Shown piece by piece: positions 1 to 9,044 of a DNA stretch of 64,000 bases. Source of the DNA: Candidatus Bathyarchaeota archaeon (GTDB lineage: Archaea > Thermoproteota > Bathyarchaeia > Bathyarchaeales > Bathycorpusculaceae); the NCBI GenBank assembly GCA_026014665.1, contig JAOZHX010000004.1, positions 18,169-82,168 of the forward strand, written 5' to 3'. Position numbers and translations under genes: made by a program. Position 1 is the first letter of the stretch, and every line of letters starts with the position of its first letter. The notes beneath the pieces are model-generated. The model saw nothing but the letters and a program-made list of their open reading frames with translations. It did no database searches and had not been told where the DNA came from.

Positions 1-2
1 AA

Positions 3-1037
3 AAAGACCTCGACGACATCCTCTCGATGGGCGAACGAACCAGCATCCGCATCTTTGCCGCCGCTCTAAAAACCAACGGTGCAGACGCCACCTACTTCGA
101 CCCCATCGACTGTAACTGGCCCATAACTACAGACGAAGCCTTCCAAAACGCCAACCCTATCCTGCAAGAATGCGAACTAAACATCAAAGAACGGATTCTT
201 CCAGTCTTGGAGAAAGGCATCATACCCGTCGTCGCCGGTTTCATCGGAAAAACCAAGGATGGCAAAATCACCACACTTGGCAGGGGCGGAAGCGATACAA
301 CAGCGTTCATCTTAGCTCAAGCCCTAAACGCCGACCAAGTTGTCCTAGTAACAGATGCAGACGGCATCATGTCCGCTGACCCCAAAATCGTTCCCTCACC
401 CAAACGTCTTCCAGAAATCAACGTCAACACCCTTGTCGGCTTAGCGGATTCAGGAGCCAAATTTATCCACAGCAAGGCTTTAAAGTACAAACCTAAGAAC
501 ATCGACGTTAAAGTCATAAGCAACGCATATGGTGATCTCAGCAAAGAAGGCACCCTAATCACTGGAGCATTAGCCACGGAACTCGACGCAGAAATAGCGC
601 ATCCAACCCCAGTCGCAGAAATAACTGTAATTGGAAATGGACTTTCAGCCAACCCCCAAGTCATCACCGAAATCGTCCAGAAAGTCAAAGAAAACTCTAT
701 GCTGCTAGGTATGTCCATGAACACCAACTCCATCATCCTCTACGTTCCACAAGAAAACAACGTTGACATCCTCATCAACCAAATCCATGACATAACCATC
801 AGCAACAAAGAAACCATTGCCATGGCAGTCAAAAAAGACTTAGTTTTCATAAAAACAAGCGGAGTCGGCTTGGAAGAAACTCAAGGTATCATCGGCAGAA
901 TCAGCGAGAACCTCAGAGTCAACGGCATAAACATCAGCGGCATACTTACCATAACCTCAAGTATCCTGCTCTTTGTCGATTGGAACGAAAAAGAGAAAGC
1001 GCTAACATTAATTAAAAACTCAATTAAAAAGCAATAA
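3..1037 (+). CDS. lysC: Aspartate kinase, 5' end cut by window edge
   Basis: Phosphorylates aspartate, the first step toward aspartate semialdehyde. The reading frame is open to the left edge, and the SMGER segment typical of the family lies at bases 24-38, so roughly the first 110 residues are missing. The kinase core shows GRGGSDTTA and the VVLVTDADGIMSADPKIVP nucleotide region. Two C-terminal ACT repeats follow (EITVIGNGLSANPQVI and LVFIKTSGVGLEETQG), the usual sites of amino acid feedback. It sits 16 bp upstream of ADH synthase, which uses aspartate semialdehyde, so the operon links supply to use. The assignment is firm; which amino acid inhibits it cannot be read. Confidence 0.95.
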   Translation, partial: KDLDDILSMGERTSIRIFAAALKTNGADATYFDPIDCNWPITTDEAFQNANPILQECELNIKERILPVLEKGIIPVVAGFIGKTKDGKITTLGRGGSDTTAFILAQALNADQVVLVTDADGIMSADPKIVPSPKRLPEINVNTLVGLADSGAKFIHSKALKYKPKNIDVKVISNAYGDLSKEGTLITGALATELDAEIAHPTPVAEITVIGNGLSANPQVITEIVQKVKENSMLLGMSMNTNSIILYVPQENNVDILINQIHDITISNKETIAMAVKKDLVFIKTSGVGLEETQGIIGRISENLRVNGINISGILTITSSILLFVDWNEKEKALTLIKNSIKKQ

Positions 1038-1053
1038 GGAGAAAAAAGAAAAA

Positions 1054-1845
1054 ATGAACGAAGGCAAAACCCGCAGACTAAAACGAATAATGCAATCAGA
1101 TAACCGAACAGTAATTGTGCCCATGGACCACGGGGTAACCGTCGGGCCCATCCAAGGCTTAACCAACATGCAAGAGATCACTGACAAACTTGTCAAAGGA
1201 AAAGCTGACGCCATACTTGTCCACAAAGGCATAGCCAAACGCATCGACACCGCCAACGCAGGTTTAATAGTCATGCTCTCAGGCATGTCCAACCTCAGTC
1301 CCAACGTCAACGCCAAAGTCCAAGTTTGCAGCGTCCAAGAAGCCATACGCATAGGCGCAGACGCAGTCTCACTCCACATAAACGTAGGCGCACAAGACGA
1401 AGACAAGATGCTTCAAAACCTCGGCAAAGTCTCTGAAGAATGCGAACTCTTTGGCATGCCACTGCTTGCCATGATGTACCCACGCGGACCCAAAATCCAA
1501 AGCGAACACGACCCAACGGTGGTTGCACATGCAGCTCGCATCGGTGCAGAACTAGGCGCCGACATCATCAAAACCAACTATACCGGCAACATCGACACCT
1601 TCAAAACCGTCACCGAAAGCTGCCCCGCACCAGTCGTCATCGCAGGAGGACCAAAATGTAAATCAGTTCAGGAAGTACTGCAAACAACCAGCGACGCACT
1701 CAAAGCAGGCGCAGCAGGATTATCCATTGGACGCAATATATTTCAATGTGAAGACCCAACGAAGATAACAGAAGCACTCGCTGCTATCGTCCACCAAAAC
1801 GTAACTGTGGAGCAGGCGCAAAAAATTCTAGGTGAAAATTGTTGA
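1054..1845 (+). CDS. 2-amino-3,7-dideoxy-D-threo-hept-6-ulosonate (ADH) synthase
   Basis: Class I aldolase-like enzyme of the archaeal shikimate entry route (MJ0400 family). It condenses a ketofructose phosphate with aspartate semialdehyde to make ADH, in place of DAHP synthase. Visible landmarks are MDHGVTVGP near the N-terminus, [19 protein letters not shown] with the presumed Schiff-base lysine, and the phosphate-binding [13 protein letters not shown] near the end. 263 residues is the normal family length. An SD (aaggaga) lies 15 bp before the ATG. The stop overlaps the start of the next gene. Fructose-bisphosphate aldolase is the alternative, but the context with dehydroquinate synthase II decides for ADH synthase. 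Confidence 0.95.
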   Translation: MNEGKTRRLKRIMQSDNRTVIVPMDHGVTVGPIQGLTNMQEITDKLVKGKADAILVHKGIAKRIDTANAGLIVMLSGMSNLSPNVNAKVQVCSVQEAIRIGADAVSLHINVGAQDEDKMLQNLGKVSEECELFGMPLLAMMYPRGPKIQSEHDPTVVAHAARIGAELGADIIKTNYTGNIDTFKTVTESCPAPVVIAGGPKCKSVQEVLQTTSDALKAGAAGLSIGRNIFQCEDPTKITEALAAIVHQNVTVEQAQKILGENC

Positions 1846-2882
1846 AAGAACTCTGGCTAGAAATCCCTCAAACCGCTTCGGCGCAAGAAAAAGAAGCCTT
1901 ACTCAGCGTTGCCCAGGATAGCGTTGATGTGGTCTTGTCGGATTCACAAGCCAGCAACCGAGAAGGCAAACTTGACATCGTCTTCCTTGGGGAATTAGAC
2001 GAGAAAAAAATTGTTCAGCTAAAGAAAGAGGGCAAAAAAACTGCTTACCGCGTCACCATACAAGGCAAAGAGGATGAGAACAGGGCAGCCAAAGCCGCTG
2101 AAATCGGCGTTGACTATGTAATCATAAACACCCTCGACTGGCGGGTTATTCCGCTCGAGAATCTAATTGCCAAAGGTAGAGGAAAAAGCAAACTCATCGC
2201 CGAAGTCACGACGGCCGAGGACGCTAAATTGGTTTTGGAAGCCTTGGAACTCGGCACTGATGGTGTGTTACTCAAAACTGCCAACCATTTGGAACTGCAA
2301 AAAACCATAAAAGCCGTCAAACAGCAAACACCCAAAATATCCTTAACTCCCGCCAAAATCGTTTCCCTCAAACCCATCGGTTCAGGCGCAAGAGTCTGCG
2401 TTGACACCGTAGATTTGATGGTTCCAGGAGAAGGTATGTTGGTGGGTTGTCAATCTGCAGGGTTCTTTCTTGTTGAGGCAGAGGTCAACGAAAACCCCTA
2501 TGTGCAGTCGCGTCCTTTCCGCGTGAACGCTGGGGCAGCCTCGCATTACACTTTGACTTCCCTTCAGAGCACAAGATACCTCTCCGAACTGAAAGCAGGA
2601 GACGAAGTCTTAATCGTCAGCCGAGAAGGCAACGTCCGAGTTACAAACGTGGGAAGGTCCAAAATCGAGTTCCGACCACTCATACTAATCGAAGCCCAAG
2701 CAGACGGAACCAGAATAAAAACTATTCTTCAAAACGCTGAAACCATTCGCATAGTCACACCTAAAGCCTCAAAGCCCGTTACCGAACTCAAACCAAACGA
2801 TGAAGTTATTGTGCACTTGGCAGCCAAAGGAGGCAGACACTTCGGCATATCGGTACCTGAAGAAACGGTGATTGAAAAGTGA
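1839..2882 (+). CDS. 3-dehydroquinate synthase II
   Basis: Archaeal-type enzyme (MJ1249 family) that oxidatively deaminates and cyclises ADH to 3-dehydroquinate, replacing the NAD-dependent bacterial AroB. The protein is about 347 residues, the family norm, and contains the conserved blocks EVTTAEDAKLVLEALELGTDGVLL, SGARVCVDTVDLMVPGEGMLVG and RPFRVNAGAASHYT. Start is one of two tandem TTG codons (1839 or 1842) overlapping the upstream stop, so translation is probably coupled. Its GTGA stop overlaps the start of aroD. Confidence 0.95.
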   Translation: MLKELWLEIPQTASAQEKEALLSVAQDSVDVVLSDSQASNREGKLDIVFLGELDEKKIVQLKKEGKKTAYRVTIQGKEDENRAAKAAEIGVDYVIINTLDWRVIPLENLIAKGRGKSKLIAEVTTAEDAKLVLEALELGTDGVLLKTANHLELQKTIKAVKQQTPKISLTPAKIVSLKPIGSGARVCVDTVDLMVPGEGMLVGCQSAGFFLVEAEVNENPYVQSRPFRVNAGAASHYTLTSLQSTRYLSELKAGDEVLIVSREGNVRVTNVGRSKIEFRPLILIEAQADGTRIKTILQNAETIRIVTPKASKPVTELKPNDEVIVHLAAKGGRHFGISVPEETVIEK

Positions 2883-3565
2883 GTCCAAACATCTGCGTCT
2901 CGATTCTTCCCAGTAATATGGATCAAGCCCTGAGCTTAATCGAGAAGGCAGAACAAGCCCAAGCAAACCTTATAGAGGTTCGACTTGACTATTTGGAGGA
3001 GACAAGAAACCTTAAAACACTCACCTCAAGCACAAACCTGCCCTTGATTGCAACAAACAAACTCCAAAGCGAAAAGGGCCACTTCTCCGGCAGCGAAAAT
3101 GAGCGCCAACAAACTCTTCTTGAAGCTGCCAAAGATGGCTTTCAATACGTTGACATAGATTTTTCAAGCCCAAAACACGATGAAACGATCAGCAAAATAA
3201 AGGCTCTAGGAGCTAAACCAATCAGTTCCTACCATAAATTTGATGGAATCTTGACCACTTCAGCTATGAAGAAAATTCTGGATGAGCAGATCGCCAGCGG
3301 AGCCAGCGTCTGCAAAATAGTGGTTACCGCTAAGCAAATAGAAGACAATCTGCCTATTCTGAGTTTTGTTTCGTTCGCTTCAACCAAAGCCAAGTTAGTA
3401 TGTTTCTGCATGGGCGAAGAAGGCAAAATTTCAAGGCTCCTGTCCCCTCTGTTTGGCGCTTTCTTCACCTTTGCTTCACTTGAGCAGGGTAGTCAAACAG
3501 CGACTGGACAAATGAGCATTAATGAAATGCACGCTGCATACCGTCTCTTGGGGATTAAGCTATGA
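2879..3565 (+). CDS. aroD: 3-dehydroquinate dehydratase, type I
   Basis: Dehydrates 3-dehydroquinate to 3-dehydroshikimate through a Schiff base. A TIM-barrel protein of 228 residues with IEVRLDYLEE near the N-terminus, the catalytic histidine in SSYHKFDG and the Schiff-base lysine in SVCKIVVTAK; GQMSINEMHAAYRLLG closes the barrel. The GTG start overlaps the preceding stop (GTGA), and its own stop overlaps the aroE ATG, consistent with tight translational coupling. Confidence 0.94.
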   Translation: MSPNICVSILPSNMDQALSLIEKAEQAQANLIEVRLDYLEETRNLKTLTSSTNLPLIATNKLQSEKGHFSGSENERQQTLLEAAKDGFQYVDIDFSSPKHDETISKIKALGAKPISSYHKFDGILTTSAMKKILDEQIASGASVCKIVVTAKQIEDNLPILSFVSFASTKAKLVCFCMGEEGKISRLLSPLFGAFFTFASLEQGSQTATGQMSINEMHAAYRLLGIKL

Positions 3566-4419
3566 TTGTAACGGGGAAAACACGGGTTTGCGGTGTCATC
3601 GGCGACCCCATCGAGCATACGTTAAGTCCGATAATACATAATGCAGCTTTTGAAGCCCTCAACCTTGACTACGTATTCTTAGCCTTCAAAGTCAAGTCTG
3701 CTTGGGTGGAAGCTGCAGTTAATGGTATGCGAGCCCTCAACCTTCGTGGGTTAAACGTAACCATGCCCCACAAGAGCGCAGTGATGAATTATTTAGACAG
3801 AATAGATTTGTCCGCTCAAATCGTAAACTCAGTCAACACCATCCTCAACAAGGAAAACCTTCTCTTCGGCTTCAACACAGACGGAATCGGAGCGCTCAAA
3901 GCCTTAAAAGAAAACGGCGTAGAGCTAAAAGGAAGAAAAATCCTCCTCTTAGGTGCAGGTGGAGCAGCAAGAGCTATAGCATACACGCTAGCCAAAGAAG
4001 CTGACGAATTGGCTGTTCTTAATAGAACCGTTAAACAAGCCGAAGGACTCGCAAAACTGCTGGAAAAATCGCTTAGCAAAAAGGTCGTTGCAGGCTCACT
4101 CAAACCAAGCGATATTCAACGTAACCTCCAAGACTCCGACATATTGGTTAATGCCACTTCAGTAGGCATGAGTCCTAATGCCGAAGAGAGCCCCGTGCCG
4201 CCAAAATTGTTGCGGTCTAACCTGGCAGTTATGGACATAGTCTATAATCCGGTTGAGACCAAACTGGCACAAGATGCCAAAGCGGCAGGAGCCAAAGTGG
4301 TAAGCGGCGTTGACATGTTAATTCACCAAGGCGCAGCTTCCTTTGAAATCTGGACTGGAAAATCTGCTCCCATCGAAGTTATGAGGAAGGTAGCGCTAAA
4401 ACACTTACAGAAGGTGTAA
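3562..4419 (+). CDS. aroE: Shikimate dehydrogenase (NADP)
   Basis: Reduces 3-dehydroshikimate to shikimate. The N-terminal substrate domain shows GDPIEHTLSPIIHNAAF and the catalytic-lysine segment NVTMPHKSAV. The Rossmann domain has LLLGAGGAARAIAYTLA followed by NRTVKQAE, a sequence that favours NADP. The C-terminal GVDMLIHQGAASFEIWTG is a family hallmark. 285 residues is standard. It overlaps aroD by 4 bp and ends 3 bp before shikimate kinase. Confidence 0.96.
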   Translation: MIVTGKTRVCGVIGDPIEHTLSPIIHNAAFEALNLDYVFLAFKVKSAWVEAAVNGMRALNLRGLNVTMPHKSAVMNYLDRIDLSAQIVNSVNTILNKENLLFGFNTDGIGALKALKENGVELKGRKILLLGAGGAARAIAYTLAKEADELAVLNRTVKQAEGLAKLLEKSLSKKVVAGSLKPSDIQRNLQDSDILVNATSVGMSPNAEESPVPPKLLRSNLAVMDIVYNPVETKLAQDAKAAGAKVVSGVDMLIHQGAASFEIWTGKSAPIEVMRKVALKHLQKV

Positions 4420-4422
4420 CCA

Positions 4423-5298
4423 TTGACGGGACAAGCGTCGGCTATAGCGCATGGTGCAGCAACAATCGTTAACGCAATTGCGCTGGGTAAAGGTGCAGCT
4501 TTCGGTGTCGATTTGTGGACTAAGGCATATGTCCAGTTGACTGATAAACCAGGCGTCATAGAGGCGCAGATTATTTGTGACGCAAAAGAAAGCACATTAC
4601 TTATTGAAAAAACGGTGTTGAGGGTTCTTCAAAGGTTCGGTTTAGAGAAACGGTTTGGTGCCAAAGTTAAAACCGATTCAAACATTCCCATAGCACGTGG
4701 ACTCAAAAGCAGCAGTGCAGCCGCAAACGCAATTGCCCTTGCCACCACGACCGCGCTTAACAAAACTTTGGAAGACTTAGAACTGATTAAAATCGGTGTG
4801 GAAGCAGCTTTTGATGCTAAAGTGACGGTTACGGGCGCTTTTGATGATGCGTGCGCTTCTTTTTTTGGCGGTGCAGTTATTACAGACAATACCAAACGGC
4901 AAATACTCGATCAGTTGCCTCTGCCCCAAGATTTAGTGGTCCTGCTTCATGTGCCACCTCAGAAAGCCTACACTATCCACACAAACTTAAACAGGCTTAA
5001 ACCCATGGCTCCGCTTGTCGAAATCGCTTTTGAACAAGCGTTGAAAGGCAAAATTTGGCAAGCCCTAACTCTAAACGGTTTAATCTATTCCTCCGCTTCC
5101 ACCCTAAATTCTGCAATAGCTATCGACGCGTTAGCCGCAGGCGCCCTCGCTGCAGGGTTATGTGGCAAAGGTCCAGCCGTCACAGTGGTTGTTCCAAACG
5201 ACAAAGTTGACGAGGTAAAAACTGCTCTAGAAGCTTATGACGGCGAAATCTTGACGACACACTTTAACAGCGAAAAAGCTAAGGTGCTCAACCCATGA
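4423..5298 (+). CDS. aroK: Shikimate kinase, archaeal GHMP type
   Basis: Phosphorylates shikimate at O3. This is the GHMP-superfamily enzyme of archaea, not the P-loop kinase of bacteria: the ATP-binding motif IPIARGLKSSSAAANAIALA is visible around residues 88-107, and the C-terminal LCGKGPAVTVVV is the second glycine motif. Start is TTG at 4423, three bases after the aroE stop; no ATG gives the full N-terminal strand. The stop overlaps aroA by 4 bp. Homoserine kinase is the nearest alternative family, but the position between aroE and aroA settles it. Confidence 0.93.
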   Translation: MTGQASAIAHGAATIVNAIALGKGAAFGVDLWTKAYVQLTDKPGVIEAQIICDAKESTLLIEKTVLRVLQRFGLEKRFGAKVKTDSNIPIARGLKSSSAAANAIALATTTALNKTLEDLELIKIGVEAAFDAKVTVTGAFDDACASFFGGAVITDNTKRQILDQLPLPQDLVVLLHVPPQKAYTIHTNLNRLKPMAPLVEIAFEQALKGKIWQALTLNGLIYSSASTLNSAIAIDALAAGALAAGLCGKGPAVTVVVPNDKVDEVKTALEAYDGEILTTHFNSEKAKVLNP

Positions 5299-6593
5299 CG
5301 GATGTAATCGTTCACAAAAGTGCACATTTAAGCGGAGTCGTCTGTGCACCGCCATCGAAATCTTATACCCAAAGGATGGTCATAGCCGCGTCTCTAGCCG
5401 AGGGCACCTCAAAAATTTCAAACCCCCTCCAAGCAGAGGACACCAAAGCAACCATCCGAGCAGTCACCGCGTTGGGCGCCAAAGTAAAAAAAGCCTCAGG
5501 ATGCTGGATTATCCAGGGAACCACCTCGTTAAAAGGCGCAAAGAAACCAATCGATTGTGGCGAGTCGGGGGCAACTTTGCGGTTCATGGTACCGGTTGCC
5601 GCCCTTGCTGAGGGGTCGTCAATTTTGACTTTTCGTGGTTCGATTGAGAGGCGACCCATAGAGCCTTTGCTGGGAAGCCTCAAAGACTTGGGTGCAGAGG
5701 CACACGTAGGAAAGTTCGGCAATAGGGATGGTGTATTTGTTTCAGGAAACGGCATCGTTGGAGGTGCAACCTCGATTGCTGGCGATGTCAGTTCGCAGTT
5801 CATTTCAGGTTTAATGTTTGCATCCCCCTTGGCAAAAAAAGACACGGAGATAACGCTTACTTCACCGCTAGAATCCGCGGATTATGTAAAGATGACTGAA
5901 GCAGTTTTGTCTAGGCACGCTATCGTAGTCGGAGTTAAAGATAACTGTATAGCAGTTCCTGCAAATCAAACCTATAAAGCCGCAGACGACAGAGTGCCTG
6001 GCGATTTCTCTTCAGCTGCATTTCTTTTGGCTGCTGCAGCCATAACCCAATCGAAAATTCAAGTAACTAACCTTGATTATCAAACGGTTCAGGGAGATAA
6101 AGAGATTCTGCGCATCCTAAAAGAAATGGGTGTAAACGGCAAAGTCTGTGCCGACAACGTAGAAATCGAAGACTTAGGCAACCTTTTAAAGCCCATAGAG
6201 GTTGATGCAAAACATATCCCAGACCTTGTTCCAGCCATAGCGGCTCTCGCATGCTACGCGAAGGGGACATCGAGGGTTTTTGGCGCTCGCAGATTAAGGT
6301 TAAAGGAATCTGACCGTCTGGAATCGCTTTACTCAGAGTTGACGAAGATGGGCGCTAAAATCCGCATCAACGATGACGGCTTAACCGTGCAGGGTGGAAA
6401 CCGCTTGCATGGCGCAGTCATTGATTCCCATAACGACCACCGCATTGCCATGGCTTGTACTGTTGCGGCTTTGGGTGCTGAGGGTGAAACCGTCATTCAG
6501 AATGCGGAATGCACCAGAAAGTCTTATCCACAGTTCTTCACTCATCTAAAACAGATAGGAGCCGATGTAGTTGGCGGGAAATTCGATAGGTAA
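5295..6593 (+). CDS. aroA: 5-enolpyruvylshikimate-3-phosphate synthase
   Basis: Joins shikimate 3-phosphate and PEP. The two-domain EPSP synthase fold is evident from PPSKSYTQRMVIAASLAEG at the N-terminus, the DCGESGATLRFMVPVAAL block, GDVSSQFISGLM, and the C-terminal RLRLKESDRLESLYSELTKMGA plus DSHNDHRIAMACTVAAL. 432 residues is typical. ATGA overlap with shikimate kinase. The 3' end overlaps the aroC start by 23 bp, a larger overlap than elsewhere in the operon. Confidence 0.97.
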   Translation: MTDVIVHKSAHLSGVVCAPPSKSYTQRMVIAASLAEGTSKISNPLQAEDTKATIRAVTALGAKVKKASGCWIIQGTTSLKGAKKPIDCGESGATLRFMVPVAALAEGSSILTFRGSIERRPIEPLLGSLKDLGAEAHVGKFGNRDGVFVSGNGIVGGATSIAGDVSSQFISGLMFASPLAKKDTEITLTSPLESADYVKMTEAVLSRHAIVVGVKDNCIAVPANQTYKAADDRVPGDFSSAAFLLAAAAITQSKIQVTNLDYQTVQGDKEILRILKEMGVNGKVCADNVEIEDLGNLLKPIEVDAKHIPDLVPAIAALACYAKGTSRVFGARRLRLKESDRLESLYSELTKMGAKIRINDDGLTVQGGNRLHGAVIDSHNDHRIAMACTVAALGAEGETVIQNAECTRKSYPQFFTHLKQIGADVVGGKFDR

Positions 6594-7674
6594 AGAATTC
6601 ATCGTTACCAGCTTCGGCGAAAGCCATGGCAAAGTCGTCGGCGTCGTAGTAGACGGATGCCCAGCAGGTTTGCCGCTTTCTGAAGCAGACTTTCAAGAGG
6701 AACTTGACCGTAGAATCCCAGCCGAGCGAAAGATTGTTTCAGCCAGAATAGAAAAGGACAACGTGAAAATTCTCTCTGGCGTCTTCAACGGCTTCGCTAC
6801 GGGTGCCCCCATAGCTGTCATGGTTGAGAATAAAGAAACAAATTCAAACGATTACGAAGCCATCAAAGACCTGCCCAGACCTGGCCATTCAGATTATCCA
6901 GCACGCATAAAATACGGTGGATTTAACGATTACCGAGGCGGTGGTCGATTCAGCGGAAGAATCACCGTAGCCCTAATTCTGGCAGGAGTCATAGCTAAGA
7001 AACTGCTAAATCGTTATAACGTCGACGTATTAGCCTACACCATAGCAATCGGCAACATTAAAAGCACCAAAAAGTTCACCGCAGAAGAAATCCGCAAAAA
7101 CCGTAGCCAAGCATCTACGAGATGCCCCGATTTGTCATGCGCAGAGCGGATGGAGGAAGCCATAATCGCGGCTAAGGCAGCAGGCGACAGCGTCGGCGGC
7201 GTCGTGGAATGCATTGCACTAAACATGCCCGTCGGCGTAGGCGAACCGTTGTTTGATGCGTTGGATGCTGATTTGGCGAAAGCGGTGTTTGCGATTCCTG
7301 CTGTGAAGGGTGTGGAGTTTGGCGCTGGCTTTAGAGCTGCTGAGTTGATGGGTTCCCAAAACAACGATGCTTTTCTTGTGGAAGGCGGCAAAGTCGTCAC
7401 TGCAACTGAGAACGCAGGCGGCGTATTAGGAGGGCTATCCAACGGTATGCCCATTGAACTTCGAGTGGCAATCAAACCGACACCTTCTATAGCAAAGGAA
7501 CAGCGAACCGTTAACCTCTCAGCGATGGAAAATGCCAGCATAACTGTGAAGGGCAGACATGACCCCTGTGTGGTTCCCAAAGCCGTGCCTGCCATCGAAG
7601 CGGTGGTTGCCATAACTTTAGCTGACCACATGATACGTTCAGGTGTTATCCCTAAAGTTCTCAAGGCGCATTAA
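6571..7674 (+). CDS. aroC: Chorismate synthase
   Basis: Final common-pathway enzyme, FMN-dependent. Signatures are FGESHGKVVGVVVDGCPAG, RPGHSDYPARIKYGG, GGGRFSGRITVALI, ENAGGVLGGLSNGMPI and KGRHDPCVVPKAVPAIEA, all in order across 367 residues. Start is TTG at 6571 inside the end of aroA; the later in-frame codons would cut into the conserved GKEFIVTSFGESHG region, so the TTG is preferred. The next gene begins 2 bp after the stop. Confidence 0.97.
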   Translation: MAGNSIGKEFIVTSFGESHGKVVGVVVDGCPAGLPLSEADFQEELDRRIPAERKIVSARIEKDNVKILSGVFNGFATGAPIAVMVENKETNSNDYEAIKDLPRPGHSDYPARIKYGGFNDYRGGGRFSGRITVALILAGVIAKKLLNRYNVDVLAYTIAIGNIKSTKKFTAEEIRKNRSQASTRCPDLSCAERMEEAIIAAKAAGDSVGGVVECIALNMPVGVGEPLFDALDADLAKAVFAIPAVKGVEFGAGFRAAELMGSQNNDAFLVEGGKVVTATENAGGVLGGLSNGMPIELRVAIKPTPSIAKEQRTVNLSAMENASITVKGRHDPCVVPKAVPAIEAVVAITLADHMIRSGVIPKVLKAH

Positions 7675-7676
7675 AA

Positions 7677-7937
7677 ATGGATGACCTAACAGAGCTGAGA
7701 CGGAAAATCGATCAACTCGACGACCAAGTCCTGTTGGCTCTATCTGAACGAGTGAAAGTATGCAGAGCCATTGGCGAAGTGAAGAAAAAACAAGGCATGC
7801 CAATTCGCGACGCCTTAAGAGAAAAAGAGGTTTATAACCGCATCAAACAGAGGGCGGTGGAATTTGGTCTAGATGCTGGTCAGGTTGAAGCGCTTTACCA
7901 CGAAATAGTTAATATGTGCAGTGCTGTTCAAGAGTAA
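7677..7937 (+). CDS. aroQ: Chorismate mutase, AroQ type
   Basis: Small all-helical mutase (86 residues) converting chorismate to prephenate. The opening LTELRRKIDQLDDQVLLALSERV and the following KKKQGMPIRDALREKEV are the standard AroQ helix 1 and catalytic-lysine/arginine segments. It is a stand-alone enzyme here, not fused to TyrA or PheA, and acts directly upstream of the tyrA gene in this operon and of pheA on the opposite strand. Confidence 0.92.
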   Translation: MDDLTELRRKIDQLDDQVLLALSERVKVCRAIGEVKKKQGMPIRDALREKEVYNRIKQRAVEFGLDAGQVEALYHEIVNMCSAVQE

Positions 7938-7964
7938 GGAACTCTCAACTGAGAGGCAATAAGT

Positions 7965-9044
7965 ATGCTCTACGAAATAAACGAGAAAGCCCTTAAATTG
8001 GAAAGTGAAGGAAAAAAGATTATTCGCCTAAACCTAGGTGACCCAGACATGGCTACGCCACCTGAAATAGTGGAGGCTGCATACGCTTCGATGAAAGCAG
8101 GCAAAACCAAGTACGCCTCTTCCTACGGTGAAACCAGGTTGCGCCAAAAACTCGCCGAAGCCCACGGGGTTAAAGTAGAGAACGTCGTTATTACTCCTGG
8201 TTCAAAATGGGGCATATTCGCCACGATGTTTTTAATGATGAAAGGCGGAGGCAACGTCATCATCCCCACACCTTACTGGACAGCCTACGATTTAACAGCC
8301 AAAGCCATAGGCGCAAAGACCAAGCTCCTGCGCACGGAACTGGAGAACGATTGGAAAGTGGACCTTGAAGCTCTTGAAAGTATGATTGATAAAGATACAC
8401 GGATGATTATCCTGAACAATCCAAACAACCCAACCAGCAAAGTCATAGACCCAGAAACTCTTGATGGCATCGTTGAAATCGCCAACAAAAAAGGCATAAC
8501 CATCCTCTCCGACGAGGTTTATGGCACAATCGCTTTCACTAAAACCAAAAGCATCCTCGAATACGATGGCGCCTGCAGACACATCTTAAGCAACGGCTTC
8601 TCTAAAACCTTCACCATGACAGGGTGGCGCATCGGCTATATAATTGCCAATAAAATGTTAGTGGATAACATCACCAAACTCAACCAAATAACCATAAACA
8701 ACGTTCCCGTCTTTATTCAGGATGCAGCCCTTAAAGGACTTGAACTTCACCGAGAAATTGCCTCCAAAATCAAAGAAAAATACAGACATCGAGCTGACTT
8801 GGCGACTACCAAGCTTGCTGCAGCAGGGTTCAAATTCAGCAAACCCGATGCACCCTTCTATGTGTTCCCCAAACTAGACGGCTTAGACAGCGAAAAATTC
8901 ACGCTAAACCTGCTAGATAAAGGCGTCGCTGTCGCTCCAGGCACAGCTTTTGGCGATTATCGAGAACACTTCCGCATCTCTCTAACAGCACCTGACGAAG
9001 AAATCGAGGTTGCACTAGACAAAATCTGCGAGGCAGCTCAATGA
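7965..9044 (+). CDS. Class I PLP aminotransferase (aromatic/aspartate type)
   Basis: Fold-type I aminotransferase of 359 residues with RLNLGDPDMATPPEIV, the ILNNPNNPTSKV loop, SDEVYGTIAF and the PLP lysine in SNGFSKTFTMTGWRIGY. Placed between chorismate mutase and prephenate dehydrogenase, it most likely makes Phe and Tyr from the keto acids (or amidates prephenate to arogenate); substrate choice cannot be read from sequence. ATG at 7965 follows gagagg; an in-frame stop at 7950 rules out a longer product, so the protein lacks a short N-terminal helix seen in many relatives. ATGA overlap with tyrA. Confidence 0.9.
   Translation: MLYEINEKALKLESEGKKIIRLNLGDPDMATPPEIVEAAYASMKAGKTKYASSYGETRLRQKLAEAHGVKVENVVITPGSKWGIFATMFLMMKGGGNVIIPTPYWTAYDLTAKAIGAKTKLLRTELENDWKVDLEALESMIDKDTRMIILNNPNNPTSKVIDPETLDGIVEIANKKGITILSDEVYGTIAFTKTKSILEYDGACRHILSNGFSKTFTMTGWRIGYIIANKMLVDNITKLNQITINNVPVFIQDAALKGLELHREIASKIKEKYRHRADLATTKLAAAGFKFSKPDAPFYVFPKLDGLDSEKFTLNLLDKGVAVAPGTAFGDYREHFRISLTAPDEEIEVALDKICEAAQ

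Noticed and set aside
5363..5845. Long reverse-strand open frames inside aro, leu, ppdK and ATPase genes
   Set aside because: Mirror frames of strongly coding genes; no SD, no domains, low-complexity Ser/Ala-rich translations.
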